The notes beneath the pieces were generated by a model, which saw nothing but the letters and a program-made list of their open reading frames with translations, did not search any database and was not told where the DNA came from. Of a stretch of DNA of 64,000 nucleotides, positions 17,701 to 24,663 are shown one piece after another. Position 1 is the stretch's first letter. The number at the start of each line of letters is the position of its first letter. Both the position numbers and the translations under genes were made by a program. Source of the stretch: Planctomycetaceae bacterium (GTDB lineage: Bacteria > Planctomycetota > Planctomycetia > Planctomycetales > Planctomycetaceae); contig JAKFUG010000026.1 of assembly GCA_021732785.1 (NCBI GenBank), positions 80,451 to 144,450 on the forward strand, in the 5' to 3' direction.

Positions 17701-19605
17701 AACGTGCCGCCCGCAGTGGAAGAATCAACCGACACACTTGCGCTTGGCGAAGTCCCAGCGCCCGCGACCGTTCCCGAACCCGCTCCTCCTGAACCCGCCC
17801 ACATCGGCAATGGCGTGGCTCCCGTCACCGCGGCAGCCGAGTTGGTGATGCCCGCGCCCGAGCCGGAACCAACACCCGACCCGGATGCCGTCGGCCCGGC
17901 AGTCGTCGAATTCGATGTCCCGCTGCCGGTGCTGGGAACGGTCACGCACTACGTTGCCGATCGGGAACTCGTCATCGAACGGATGATTGATGTCGATGAC
18001 GATCTGTTCCTGCACGATCACCTGTTCGTGTACGCCCCGTATCGGCACGCGAAGGATTGCCTGCCGATTGTGCCGTTGACGATGAGCCTGGAATTCACCG
18101 CTGAAGCCGCGGCGTTGCTGTGCCCGGGTCTCGGTTTGATCGGTTATGAAAACGTGCGGGCGATGCGCTGGGTGGCGCTGGAAGACGTCCCGCGCAAGAA
18201 ATTGACCATCATCGCCAACGCGGCTCCCAACGACGGTGAAGACGGTGTCCGCCGAATTGAAGTCACCCTGATGATGGGTGAAACCCGGTGCCTGTCGGCG
18301 CGGGTATTGTTTGCGGAGGCATACCGGCAGACAATGGAATTTGAATGGCCCGACAGCTCGCAGGATCCGGCGTGGCCGATCCACATCGACGAATTGTACG
18401 TCGAACGGCGGATGTTCCACGGTCCTTCGTTCCATGTCGTCTCGGCGCTGGGACAGTTCGGTAATCCCGTCAGCACTTCCCAATTGCGGGTGCTGCCGAA
18501 AGATAAACTCTTCCGCAATTTGCCGGAGCCTCAACTGCTGGTCGACCCGTGCCTGTTCGACGGAGTGGGGCAGATGGCGGGCCTGTGGTGCCAGATCTTC
18601 GACTGGTTCGTGCTGCCGACCGGTGTCGACCGGATTGAAATCTACGGTCCGACACCGCCGGTGGGGACCGACTGCGATCTGCGCGTGCAGATCACGAAGT
18701 TCGACATGGACACGAAGCAGATGCGGGCCAATATCGAACTGGGCGATGGCGCGGGGGGGGTGTGGGCGCGGTTTGAAGGCTGGGGCGACTGGCTGTTCCG
18801 GACGACGCAGAAATACATCCAGTTCCAGCGCGATCCGTCCCGTTGGGCACTCATCGAGCCGGTCGACATTCCGGGATTGCCGGACGATGTGATCATTGGC
18901 TGGACCGACGATGCGTGTCTGGCGGGCGTGGAAATGCTGTGTGCCCAGCGGCAGATTCTGGAACCGAGCGAGTTCCCGGAATACGAACAACTCACGGGAC
19001 ACAAACCGCGCAAGCAGTTTCTGCTGAGCCGCATCGTTGCCAAAGACGCGGCCCGCGCCTGGGTCGCCCGGGAAACCGGCCAACCGCTGGCGCACCCCGG
19101 ACAGTTCCGGATCGGTCACGATGACCGCGGCAAACCGTACGTGCTCGATTTGGCTGACGGACCACTGCCGGTCATTTCCGTCGCCCACAAGGAACGGACC
19201 GTCATCGCGGCGGCGGCGGGCGTGCCGATCGGGATCGACATCGAATCCGCGAGTCACGACACGGTGGCACTGCTGCCGACATTTGCCGCCGATGCAGAAC
19301 GGGAATTGTTACAACCCTGGCTGGACGCCGACCCCGATGCCGTCTGGGCCACCCGGTTGTGGTGTGCGAAGGAAGCCGCCGGAAAAGCCCGCGGGACCGG
19401 TTTAGACGGTCGGCCGAAACGGTTGCAGGTCGTCGAACTGGACGAAACGGGGCGGATGGTGATTCAAGACATGCACGATGGGGGGGTGTACGAAGTGCAG
19501 ACCGCCATCGTGACGCAATGGGTGATCGCGGTGGCCTTACCACTGCTGGAGACTAGCGGTCGCACCGGACTTGCCGACTCGCACGAAGCGGAAGCGGCGA
19601 ACTGA
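14725..19605 (+). CDS. Type I synthase, KS-AT-DH-phosphopantetheinyl transferase
   Basis: This 1626-residue protein is the second synthase subunit. The KS domain (about 4-465) keeps Cys210 (DGACASG), His345 (HGTGT) and His385 (SIIGHCM), so it looks active rather than a chain-length factor. The AT-like domain (about 598-960) has GQSQGE with Ser723. After a Pro/Glu-rich linker, a double hot-dog dehydratase (about 1070-1370) shows HDHLFVYAP and the second-half DGVGQ motif. The C-terminal 4'-phosphopantetheinyl transferase has GIDIE at 1503-1507 and WCAKEAAGK at 1546-1554; it would load the ACP of the upstream protein. No ACP, enoyl reductase or thioesterase was seen. It starts 23 bases after the KR frame, consistent with one operon. 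Confidence 0.93.
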   Translation: MSSNDVAIVGLGCAFPRSANVREFWRNNVNSVDCIETLPAHRLPHARNWKRPVTDDAWLPFPRGGFLPPGIGTDPMQYGITPNVLRYGDPDQFLMLNVVDQALQDGHIAADDVRRARTDVIVGRGSYPGNKASETGLRVEYFDTILNMLERKFPERFPREQRDELETFFRSTLPPSEADSLSTAINNITASRAANRLNLGGTAHCVDGACASGLIAIEQGLDRLRLGKADLVVAGGFFLTQTQIFMHVFTRIGAVSKSGMIRPMDRRADGLLIGEGAGAVLLKRLEDAIADGDHVYAIIKGAGSASDGRDVDVLAPSMQGQLRALHQAYQDANIDPASIGYLELHGTGTVLGDLTELETVKEFFGRSKHPPTTRAMGTVKSIIGHCMPASGIAAVIRTALALSNKVLPPSLHCEEPRPELVDSPFYINTTTRPWVQNEARGPRRAGVNSFGFGGINGHLVLEEVVTAGKSRRKTKAILPRPIEPTVDRPSELAVFAAKSPQALIQQFQQLQRFLTEDQQTKTPAGIAAALTKQIDAAQPCKLAIIFQTLEELTDKLDRLVPELTGATTTATSGVGSGSNQPLGDEQIYYSADAKQPPGKIAFLFPGMGFPGLIGNYPDHVLELCLHYPELRQEFDYFEERDRHPDDDIPTSSVFVPPASLPEEYRQKLKARLAPPKSENETANAPAKPEERYLAAMGVTLVNWISWTLLEQFQVPVDMMTGQSQGEMAALCAAGMSDFHETAPAYWKVLNVDWRDAAGGRLAFVFASAEKVQPYLDEEPGTYIAIYTMPSAIILGGDRNGLARIAEKLRKEEIFTQLLPYPPIHTPCLSYLLEELQQSLQDHEFKVRSPKVKLYSSITTKPYPTTEAEVRKTLMLNLDHPLRVWETLRRIYDDGARVFVQVGGGHMSAHMKQFFPAGANVVTAALDVDTRNPITQLNHLVGGLFTAGVPMTLDPLYAHRRIEPLDLSAPRAAEPVPKMFFPLRLEWSPEFHPNVPPAVEESTDTLALGEVPAPATVPEPAPPEPAHIGNGVAPVTAAAELVMPAPEPEPTPDPDAVGPAVVEFDVPLPVLGTVTHYVADRELVIERMIDVDDDLFLHDHLFVYAPYRHAKDCLPIVPLTMSLEFTAEAAALLCPGLGLIGYENVRAMRWVALEDVPRKKLTIIANAAPNDGEDGVRRIEVTLMMGETRCLSARVLFAEAYRQTMEFEWPDSSQDPAWPIHIDELYVERRMFHGPSFHVVSALGQFGNPVSTSQLRVLPKDKLFRNLPEPQLLVDPCLFDGVGQMAGLWCQIFDWFVLPTGVDRIEIYGPTPPVGTDCDLRVQITKFDMDTKQMRANIELGDGAGGVWARFEGWGDWLFRTTQKYIQFQRDPSRWALIEPVDIPGLPDDVIIGWTDDACLAGVEMLCAQRQILEPSEFPEYEQLTGHKPRKQFLLSRIVAKDAARAWVARETGQPLAHPGQFRIGHDDRGKPYVLDLADGPLPVISVAHKERTVIAAAAGVPIGIDIESASHDTVALLPTFAADAERELLQPWLDADPDAVWATRLWCAKEAAGKARGTGLDGRPKRLQVVELDETGRMVIQDMHDGGVYEVQTAIVTQWVIAVALPLLETSGRTGLADSHEAEAAN

Positions 19606-19744
19606 GCCATGACGGCGGAGGAATCGCAAGGGGGGTGGACATCCTGTCCGACCCTTCCTTGCACAGTGGTGTGCAGTGCGCGCCGGGAACGCATTCCGGT
19701 GGAAAACTGTGACGGCTGTGTCGACGTTATGGAGGATTACGATC

Positions 19745-21106
19745 GTGGCATCCGGAACACATTCCAACCCGACCCCGGGCATCACCATTTCCGATCTCCA
19801 GCTCAAAGATGACGAGCGGAGTAACGGCTCGTCCCTGTTGAGCAGCGGGCTGTTCTGGCTCGTCCTGCTCGGCCTGATTGGGGGCGGCGCGTGGTGGTAT
19901 CAGAAGAGCGCCGGGGCCATGCCCGAATGGGGCGCGAAACTTTCGCCCGAGCTCGATACCGCCGTGGTGGCTCCCAAAGAGCATGAAGACGTGGCCCTGG
20001 AGCTGTCGGGCTTCATCGTCCCCTATCGCAAGGTGAACGTCTCGCCCCGAATTCCCGGTACCGTGATGAAGCTGACAATCGACGTCGGCAAAACCGTTAA
20101 GGAAGGGGATCTCCTCGCCCAACTCGACGACATCACTTACCAAGCCGACGTGCAACAGGCGGATGCGGCCCTGAAAGCCGCGCGCAGCCGTCTGGAGGAA
20201 ATCAAATCCGGCGCGTTGGCCGAGGAAATCGAACAGGCCCGCACGGGTGTCGAGGGTGCGAAGTCCAAAGTCGAGTACCTGAAGAAAGAACTGGCCCGCT
20301 CGGAATCGCTGAAGGACTCCGTGTCCCCGGCGGAACTCGACTCGCTGCGATCGACGCTGAATGACGCCGATGTCAACGCGCGGGGGTTGGATCAGAAACT
20401 GCAACTGCTCATCAAGGGTGTCCGTGCGGAACGCCGCCAGGCCGCCGAAGCGGAAATTCAGCAAGCCGAAGCCGTGTTGACGAAAGCGAAATACATTCTC
20501 GAGAACACGAAGATCTTTGCCCCGCTCGATGGGACCGTCCTCGACAAGAACGCGCAAGTCGGCGAAATTCTGCGACCCGAAGTGCTCGCCACCAGCCTGT
20601 GTGTTCTCGCTGATTTGACGATCCTGGAAGTCGAAGTGGACGTCCAGGAACGCGATCTGCAAAAGGTTGAAGTCGGTCGGCCCTGCCACATCGTTCCCGA
20701 TGCCTATGCTGACCGTAAATACGAAGGCAAGATCGACCGGATTCAACCGATGGTCAACCGGGCGCGCGGCGTCGTGCGGGTGACAATTCGCATTACGGAA
20801 CCGGACCGTTACCTGCTGCCCGATATGAACGTCCGCGCGATCATCGATAACCCGGTGGAAACCGCGAGTGCGGCGGAGACCCTCTGGATTCCCGAGGCCG
20901 CCGTGGTGAAGGAAGCCGATCAGTCCGTCGTGTTTGTCCTCGACCAGGAAAAAGTTCGCCGACAGGTGGTGACCCTCGGTACGACGGAGGCGAAGAAGAC
21001 GGAGGTGAAGGCCGGCCTCAAAGCGGGCGACGTCGTAGTGTTGCCGGGCAATAAATCTTTGACTGACGGTCAAACGGTTCACACGAAAGCGGGCAAAACA
21101 CCGTAG
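19745..21106 (+). CDS. HlyD/MacA-family membrane fusion protein (DevB-like)
   Basis: This periplasmic adaptor links an inner-membrane ABC exporter to the outer membrane. The 453-residue protein has one N-terminal membrane span (WLVLLGLIGGGAWWY) and a lipoyl/barrel-sandwich half domain (SGFIVPYRKVNVSPRIPG). A long alpha-helical hairpin follows (about residues 115-250), then the second lipoyl half (IFAPLDGTVLDKNAQVGE) and a beta-barrel/membrane-proximal region. I chose the GTG at 19745 because GGAGG (19731-19735) lies 9 bases upstream; a longer frame from 19676 has no such signal. It directly follows the synthase and precedes ATPase and permease genes, matching the DevBCA arrangement that exports heterocyst glycolipids. 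Export of the synthase product is inferred. Confidence 0.9.
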   Translation: MASGTHSNPTPGITISDLQLKDDERSNGSSLLSSGLFWLVLLGLIGGGAWWYQKSAGAMPEWGAKLSPELDTAVVAPKEHEDVALELSGFIVPYRKVNVSPRIPGTVMKLTIDVGKTVKEGDLLAQLDDITYQADVQQADAALKAARSRLEEIKSGALAEEIEQARTGVEGAKSKVEYLKKELARSESLKDSVSPAELDSLRSTLNDADVNARGLDQKLQLLIKGVRAERRQAAEAEIQQAEAVLTKAKYILENTKIFAPLDGTVLDKNAQVGEILRPEVLATSLCVLADLTILEVEVDVQERDLQKVEVGRPCHIVPDAYADRKYEGKIDRIQPMVNRARGVVRVTIRITEPDRYLLPDMNVRAIIDNPVETASAAETLWIPEAAVVKEADQSVVFVLDQEKVRRQVVTLGTTEAKKTEVKAGLKAGDVVVLPGNKSLTDGQTVHTKAGKTP

Positions 21107-21181
21107 AATGAGACGCGTCTGAGCGCTTCAGCGCTCGATGGATGATGTTGGTCCTGTGCCGCTGCGAATGAATTGCCCCTT

Positions 21182-21922
21182 ATGTCCGACGTCATCGTTC
21201 AGGTCGATGAAGGTTTCAAAGAGTACTCCCGCGGCGCGGAGCGCGTGGAGGTTCTCAAGGGCGTGAGCCTGAAAATCTACCGCGGGGAATTCGTCGCGCT
21301 CATCGGCCCCTCGGGTTCGGGCAAAACGACATTGCTGAACCTGATCGCCGGGCTCGATCAACCGACGCGCGGCCGGGTGGTCATCAACGGTCGCGATATC
21401 AGCCGCATGAGCGAATCGGAACTGGCCCGCTGGCGCACGACCGCCATCGGCTTCGTCTTTCAGTTCTATCATCTCATTCCGGTGCTCACGGCGTATGAGA
21501 ACGTGGAACTGCCGTTGCTGCTGCTGAATATGTCTGCGAGCCGCCGCCGCAAACAGGCGTTGAATGCGCTCGGGCTGGTCGGGCTGAGTCATCGTCTCAC
21601 GCACCGACCGGGGCAGCTCTCCGGGGGGGAACAACAGCGTGTGGGGATTGCCCGCGCGCTGGTGACCGACCCGGCTCTCGTCGTCGCCGATGAACCGACC
21701 GGGGACCTCGACGGTCGCAAGAAAGAAGAAATTCTCGACCTGCTGCAACAACTGCAGGAAGGGTTGAACAAGACGATTTTGATGGTGACGCACGACCACA
21801 CTGCCGCATCACGGGCGCATCGCCTGCTGCGAATCAGCGATGGCATGTTGCTGGAAGAACACGCCGAGACGCGCGAAGAAGCCCTCGCCCTCGCCTTCCC
21901 CGACGCCAAACTCCGCCCCTAG
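21182..21922 (+). CDS. ABC transporter ATP-binding protein (LolD/MacB/DevA type)
   Basis: This 246-residue nucleotide-binding subunit powers the adjacent FtsX-type permeases. It has Walker A GPSGSGKTT (42-50), the signature LSGGEQQRVGIARA, Walker B LVVADEPTGDLD, and the H-loop in MVTHDH. The Q-loop region IGFVFQFYHLIPVLTAYENV is typical of the LolD/MacB/FtsE group. Start choice: ATG at 21182 rather than the in-frame TTG at 21173. It lies between the HlyD-type adaptor and two permeases, all on the same strand. Confidence 0.94.
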   Translation: MSDVIVQVDEGFKEYSRGAERVEVLKGVSLKIYRGEFVALIGPSGSGKTTLLNLIAGLDQPTRGRVVINGRDISRMSESELARWRTTAIGFVFQFYHLIPVLTAYENVELPLLLLNMSASRRRKQALNALGLVGLSHRLTHRPGQLSGGEQQRVGIARALVTDPALVVADEPTGDLDGRKKEEILDLLQQLQEGLNKTILMVTHDHTAASRAHRLLRISDGMLLEEHAETREEALALAFPDAKLRP

Positions 21923-22007
21923 TCTGTCCCCCAATTTGCAATTTGCATTTTTTCACTTACTAATTGCCAATCGTCCTGGCCCCCTCTCTGACAATCGCCG
22001 TTATTCC

Positions 22008-23180
22008 ATGTTGTTCAAGTTCATCAATCTCGTCTTCAAAAGCCTCGGACGGAACAAGGTCCGGACGGCGTTGACGGGCATGGGGGTGATTGTCCTCGTC
22101 GCGATTTATGCGATCGTGACGAACGTCACCTCCACGGTGAAAAGCAAAATCTCCGGCGGCGATCAGACGCGGTTGATCGTCTCCGAGCGCTGGACCATGC
22201 CCAGCCAGATTCCCTCGCGCTACGTCAGCGAAATCGCCAAATTGCCGGGCGTCAAAAACTTCACGACGTGGACGATCTTCGTCGGTTTTCTCGACAGGAT
22301 TCCCCAGGCCGATCGGCAGGTCGCGGTTCTTTCCGTCCATCCGCAAACGCTGCGCGAGATGCACGGCGGCTTGATGGATCTCCCCGACGAGGTCTACGAA
22401 GAATGGCTCAGCACCAAGGATGCGGTCCTCGTCGGCCCGGGGATGATGAAGAAAATGAACTGGCACATCGGCCAGCAGTTCACGGTCTTCGGAGCCCGCT
22501 TCCCCCCCGTGGATGTGCAATACCGCATCATTGGGACCATTCCCGGCGGCGAATGGGCCAGTGCGATTTTTTGCCGACAGGATTATCTCGCGGATGCCTC
22601 CGACAACAGCGGTTCCGTCAATGCGATTCTCCTGTCGGTGGAGAGTGAAGAGCGGGCCAAGCAACTCGCGTCCGAGTTGTCGAAGGAGTACGAGAACCGT
22701 CAACCGGCGCTGAAGATTGAGACCGAATCCGCCGGTGTCGCGCGGTTCGCCTCTCGCAGCACCGCGGTGTTGCAGATCATTGACGCCGTGGTCGCGATTC
22801 TGCTCATCGACATGGTGATCATTCTCTCGAACAGCATCAGCATCTCGGTGCGCGAACGGCGGGTGGAAATGGCCGTGCTGAAGGTGCTCGGTTTTCAACC
22901 GCTGCACATCGCGATCATGATTATCGGTGAAGCGATGTTCGTGGGAGGGATCGCCGGGATGATTGGGACGGGGATTGTCTGTTCCATCTCGACGCTCACG
23001 CTGTCGGGTGCGATTCCGCTCGCCAAGTGGAATTCGTTCCTGCTGCAGTTCCCGGTCCCGTGGTCCGCCGTTCTGTGGAGCGGTCTCCTCGGTGCCGGCG
23101 TGGGCCTCACCGGCAGCGTTTTCCCCGCCATGGCCACCCGCAAAGTGAAAGTGTCCGACGTGTTCGCGAGAATCGCTTAA
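22008..23180 (+). CDS. FtsX/MacB-type ABC permease
   Basis: This 390-residue inner-membrane permease has the MacB/FtsX layout: one N-terminal helix (TALTGMGVIVLVAIYAIV), a large periplasmic domain (about residues 45-265), then three C-terminal helices. The conserved SISVRERRVEMAVLKVLGF element sits between the second and third helices. It would pair with the ATPase just upstream and the HlyD adaptor. The frame is open further upstream, but ATG 22008 begins the usual FtsX N-terminus; no strong ribosome-binding site precedes it. A second, different permease gene follows, so the exporter may be a heterodimer. Confidence 0.88.
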   Translation: MLFKFINLVFKSLGRNKVRTALTGMGVIVLVAIYAIVTNVTSTVKSKISGGDQTRLIVSERWTMPSQIPSRYVSEIAKLPGVKNFTTWTIFVGFLDRIPQADRQVAVLSVHPQTLREMHGGLMDLPDEVYEEWLSTKDAVLVGPGMMKKMNWHIGQQFTVFGARFPPVDVQYRIIGTIPGGEWASAIFCRQDYLADASDNSGSVNAILLSVESEERAKQLASELSKEYENRQPALKIETESAGVARFASRSTAVLQIIDAVVAILLIDMVIILSNSISISVRERRVEMAVLKVLGFQPLHIAIMIIGEAMFVGGIAGMIGTGIVCSISTLTLSGAIPLAKWNSFLLQFPVPWSAVLWSGLLGAGVGLTGSVFPAMATRKVKVSDVFARIA

Positions 23181-23189
23181 GTGGTTGTC

Positions 23190-23274
23190 AGTTGTCAGTT
23201 GCTGGTTCTCAGTGAGGAATGAGATCTCAAGTGATGACCCGGAACTGAGAACTGACAACTGAGAACTGACAACT
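23190..23274. repeat. Inverted/direct repeat cluster between the two permease genes
   Basis: The 95-base gap is built from repeated CAGTTGTCAGTT and AACTGAGAACTGACAACT-type words. The left part (TCAGTTGTCAGTTGCTGGT) is complementary to the doubled right part, so the transcript could form a long hairpin inside the operon. This type of word is common between planctomycete genes. It may tune expression of the second permease; no function is shown. Confidence 0.6.
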
Positions 23275-24423
23275 ATGATCCCCGTCAAATACAACGCGCG
23301 CAACCTCGTCGTCCGGTGGAAGACGACGCTCATGACCGCGTCGGGCTTCACGCTGGTCGTGGCTGCGCTGGTGGTCATGCTGGCGTTTGTCGAAGGCGTG
23401 CAGCAGGTTTGTACGACGAGCGGCGAACCGCAGAATGTCATCGTCCTCGCCAAAGGGAACAACGACGAAGTCTTCAGCCAGCTCGATACGCGCTCGGGAC
23501 GGGAAATCGAACGGACCAAAGGGATCGCGCGGCGGGGTGACGGGCAGATGCTCGCCAGCCGCGAAATCTTCCTCGTGATGCACCGCCATCTCGAATCGGC
23601 CAACGTCTTCAAATTCCTGCAGGTCCGCGGCGTCGAGCCCGTCGCCTTCGATGTGCATACGCAAGTCAAGATCACCGGGGGGCGCAACTTCCGCCCGAAC
23701 CAGAGCGAAATCATCATCGGCAGCGGCGTGCAGCGCGAGCACGAACTCGCGATTGGCGACAGCATGGCTCTCGGTCGCAAGCAATGGAAAGTCGTCGGTA
23801 TCTTCACCGCCAACGGGACCGCGTTTGAATCGGAAGTCTGGTGCGATCAAAGCGAACTCGCCAGCCAGTTCCGCCGCGAAGGCGTGTTCAGTTCGATGGT
23901 GGTGCGGACCGACTCTCCTGCGCAGGCCGCCGAAGTGGTGGAACGCCTGAAGGACAGCCGGTCGCTTGTCTGCAACCCGATGACCGAAACGGAGTATTAC
24001 TCGAAGCAAGCGGCACAGACGGAGATGATCACCGCCGCCGCGTGGGTGATCGCGTGGTTCATGGGCATCGGGGCCATCTTCGGCGTGATGAACACCATGT
24101 TCGCGGCCATCGGTCAGCGTCGGAAAGACATCGCCGTGCTGCGCATCCTCGGCTTCAAACCGTACGAGATTCTCATCTCGTTTCTGCTGGAAGCGATTCT
24201 CATTTCCATTGTGGGCGGGTTTCTGGGCATCATGATCGGAATGGTGGTCAACGGCTTCAGCCGCAGCACCGCCGTCGGGTCGCGCGAAGTCGAATTTGCC
24301 TTCAAGGTGACGCAAACCACCATTACGTTTGCTGCCGGGTTCTCGATCTCGATGGGCATTCTCGGCGGCCTGCTTCCCGCGCTGTCCGTCGTGCGCGTGC
24401 AGCCGCTGGAAGCGTTGAAGTAG
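23275..24423 (+). CDS. FtsX/MacB-type ABC permease, second paralogue
   Basis: This 382-residue protein has the same four-helix layout as the preceding permease: a helix near residues 20-40 (FTLVVAALVVMLAFVEGV), a periplasmic domain, then three C-terminal helices around the conserved QRRKDIAVLRILGFKPYEIL loop. It ends with the usual PALSVVRVQPLEALK. Sequence outside the conserved loops differs from the first permease, so the pair probably arose by old duplication and may form a heterodimeric channel with the LolD-like ATPase. It is the last gene of the synthase-exporter cluster, followed by an inverted repeat at 24457-24528. Confidence 0.88.
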   Translation: MIPVKYNARNLVVRWKTTLMTASGFTLVVAALVVMLAFVEGVQQVCTTSGEPQNVIVLAKGNNDEVFSQLDTRSGREIERTKGIARRGDGQMLASREIFLVMHRHLESANVFKFLQVRGVEPVAFDVHTQVKITGGRNFRPNQSEIIIGSGVQREHELAIGDSMALGRKQWKVVGIFTANGTAFESEVWCDQSELASQFRREGVFSSMVVRTDSPAQAAEVVERLKDSRSLVCNPMTETEYYSKQAAQTEMITAAAWVIAWFMGIGAIFGVMNTMFAAIGQRRKDIAVLRILGFKPYEILISFLLEAILISIVGGFLGIMIGMVVNGFSRSTAVGSREVEFAFKVTQTTITFAAGFSISMGILGGLLPALSVVRVQPLEALK

Positions 24424-24456
24424 GGTTCTGTAGTGAGTCCGTTGAAATCAAAAGAC

Positions 24457-24528
24457 GTCGGGGCAGGGGCCCCGACCTATGATTTCTGGTTAATTTTCTC
24501 ATCCATAGGTCGGGGCCCCCGCCCCGAC
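24457..24528. repeat. Long hairpin repeat (GTCGGGG family), copy 1
   Basis: Arms GTCGGGGCAGGGGCCCCGAC-CTATG (24457-24481) and its near-perfect reverse complement (24504-24528) flank a 22-base AT-rich loop. TTCAAACTGA follows the right arm. A second copy is at 45363-45433 in the opposite orientation, which identifies it as a dispersed element of about 80 bases. Here it could also end the exporter operon transcript. Confidence 0.85.
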
Positions 24529-24663
24529 TCTTCAAACTGACCCACGAAGTCGGTTTTCGGGTCGACAGAATTCTGTCCCCGTTCGAACCGGCTGCTCGTT
24601 ACAATAGACGCGGCGGAAACCGCCTCGATTCTTCTGCGGAAAACGGGCCGGCGAAAAGGTTCG

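Noticed and set aside
19609..19812. A 67-residue Cys-containing frame overlapping the HlyD gene start
   Set aside because: The first part has C..C-like spacing, but the frame runs into the HlyD gene in another register, and the HlyD ribosome-binding site and GTG lie inside it. No family support.
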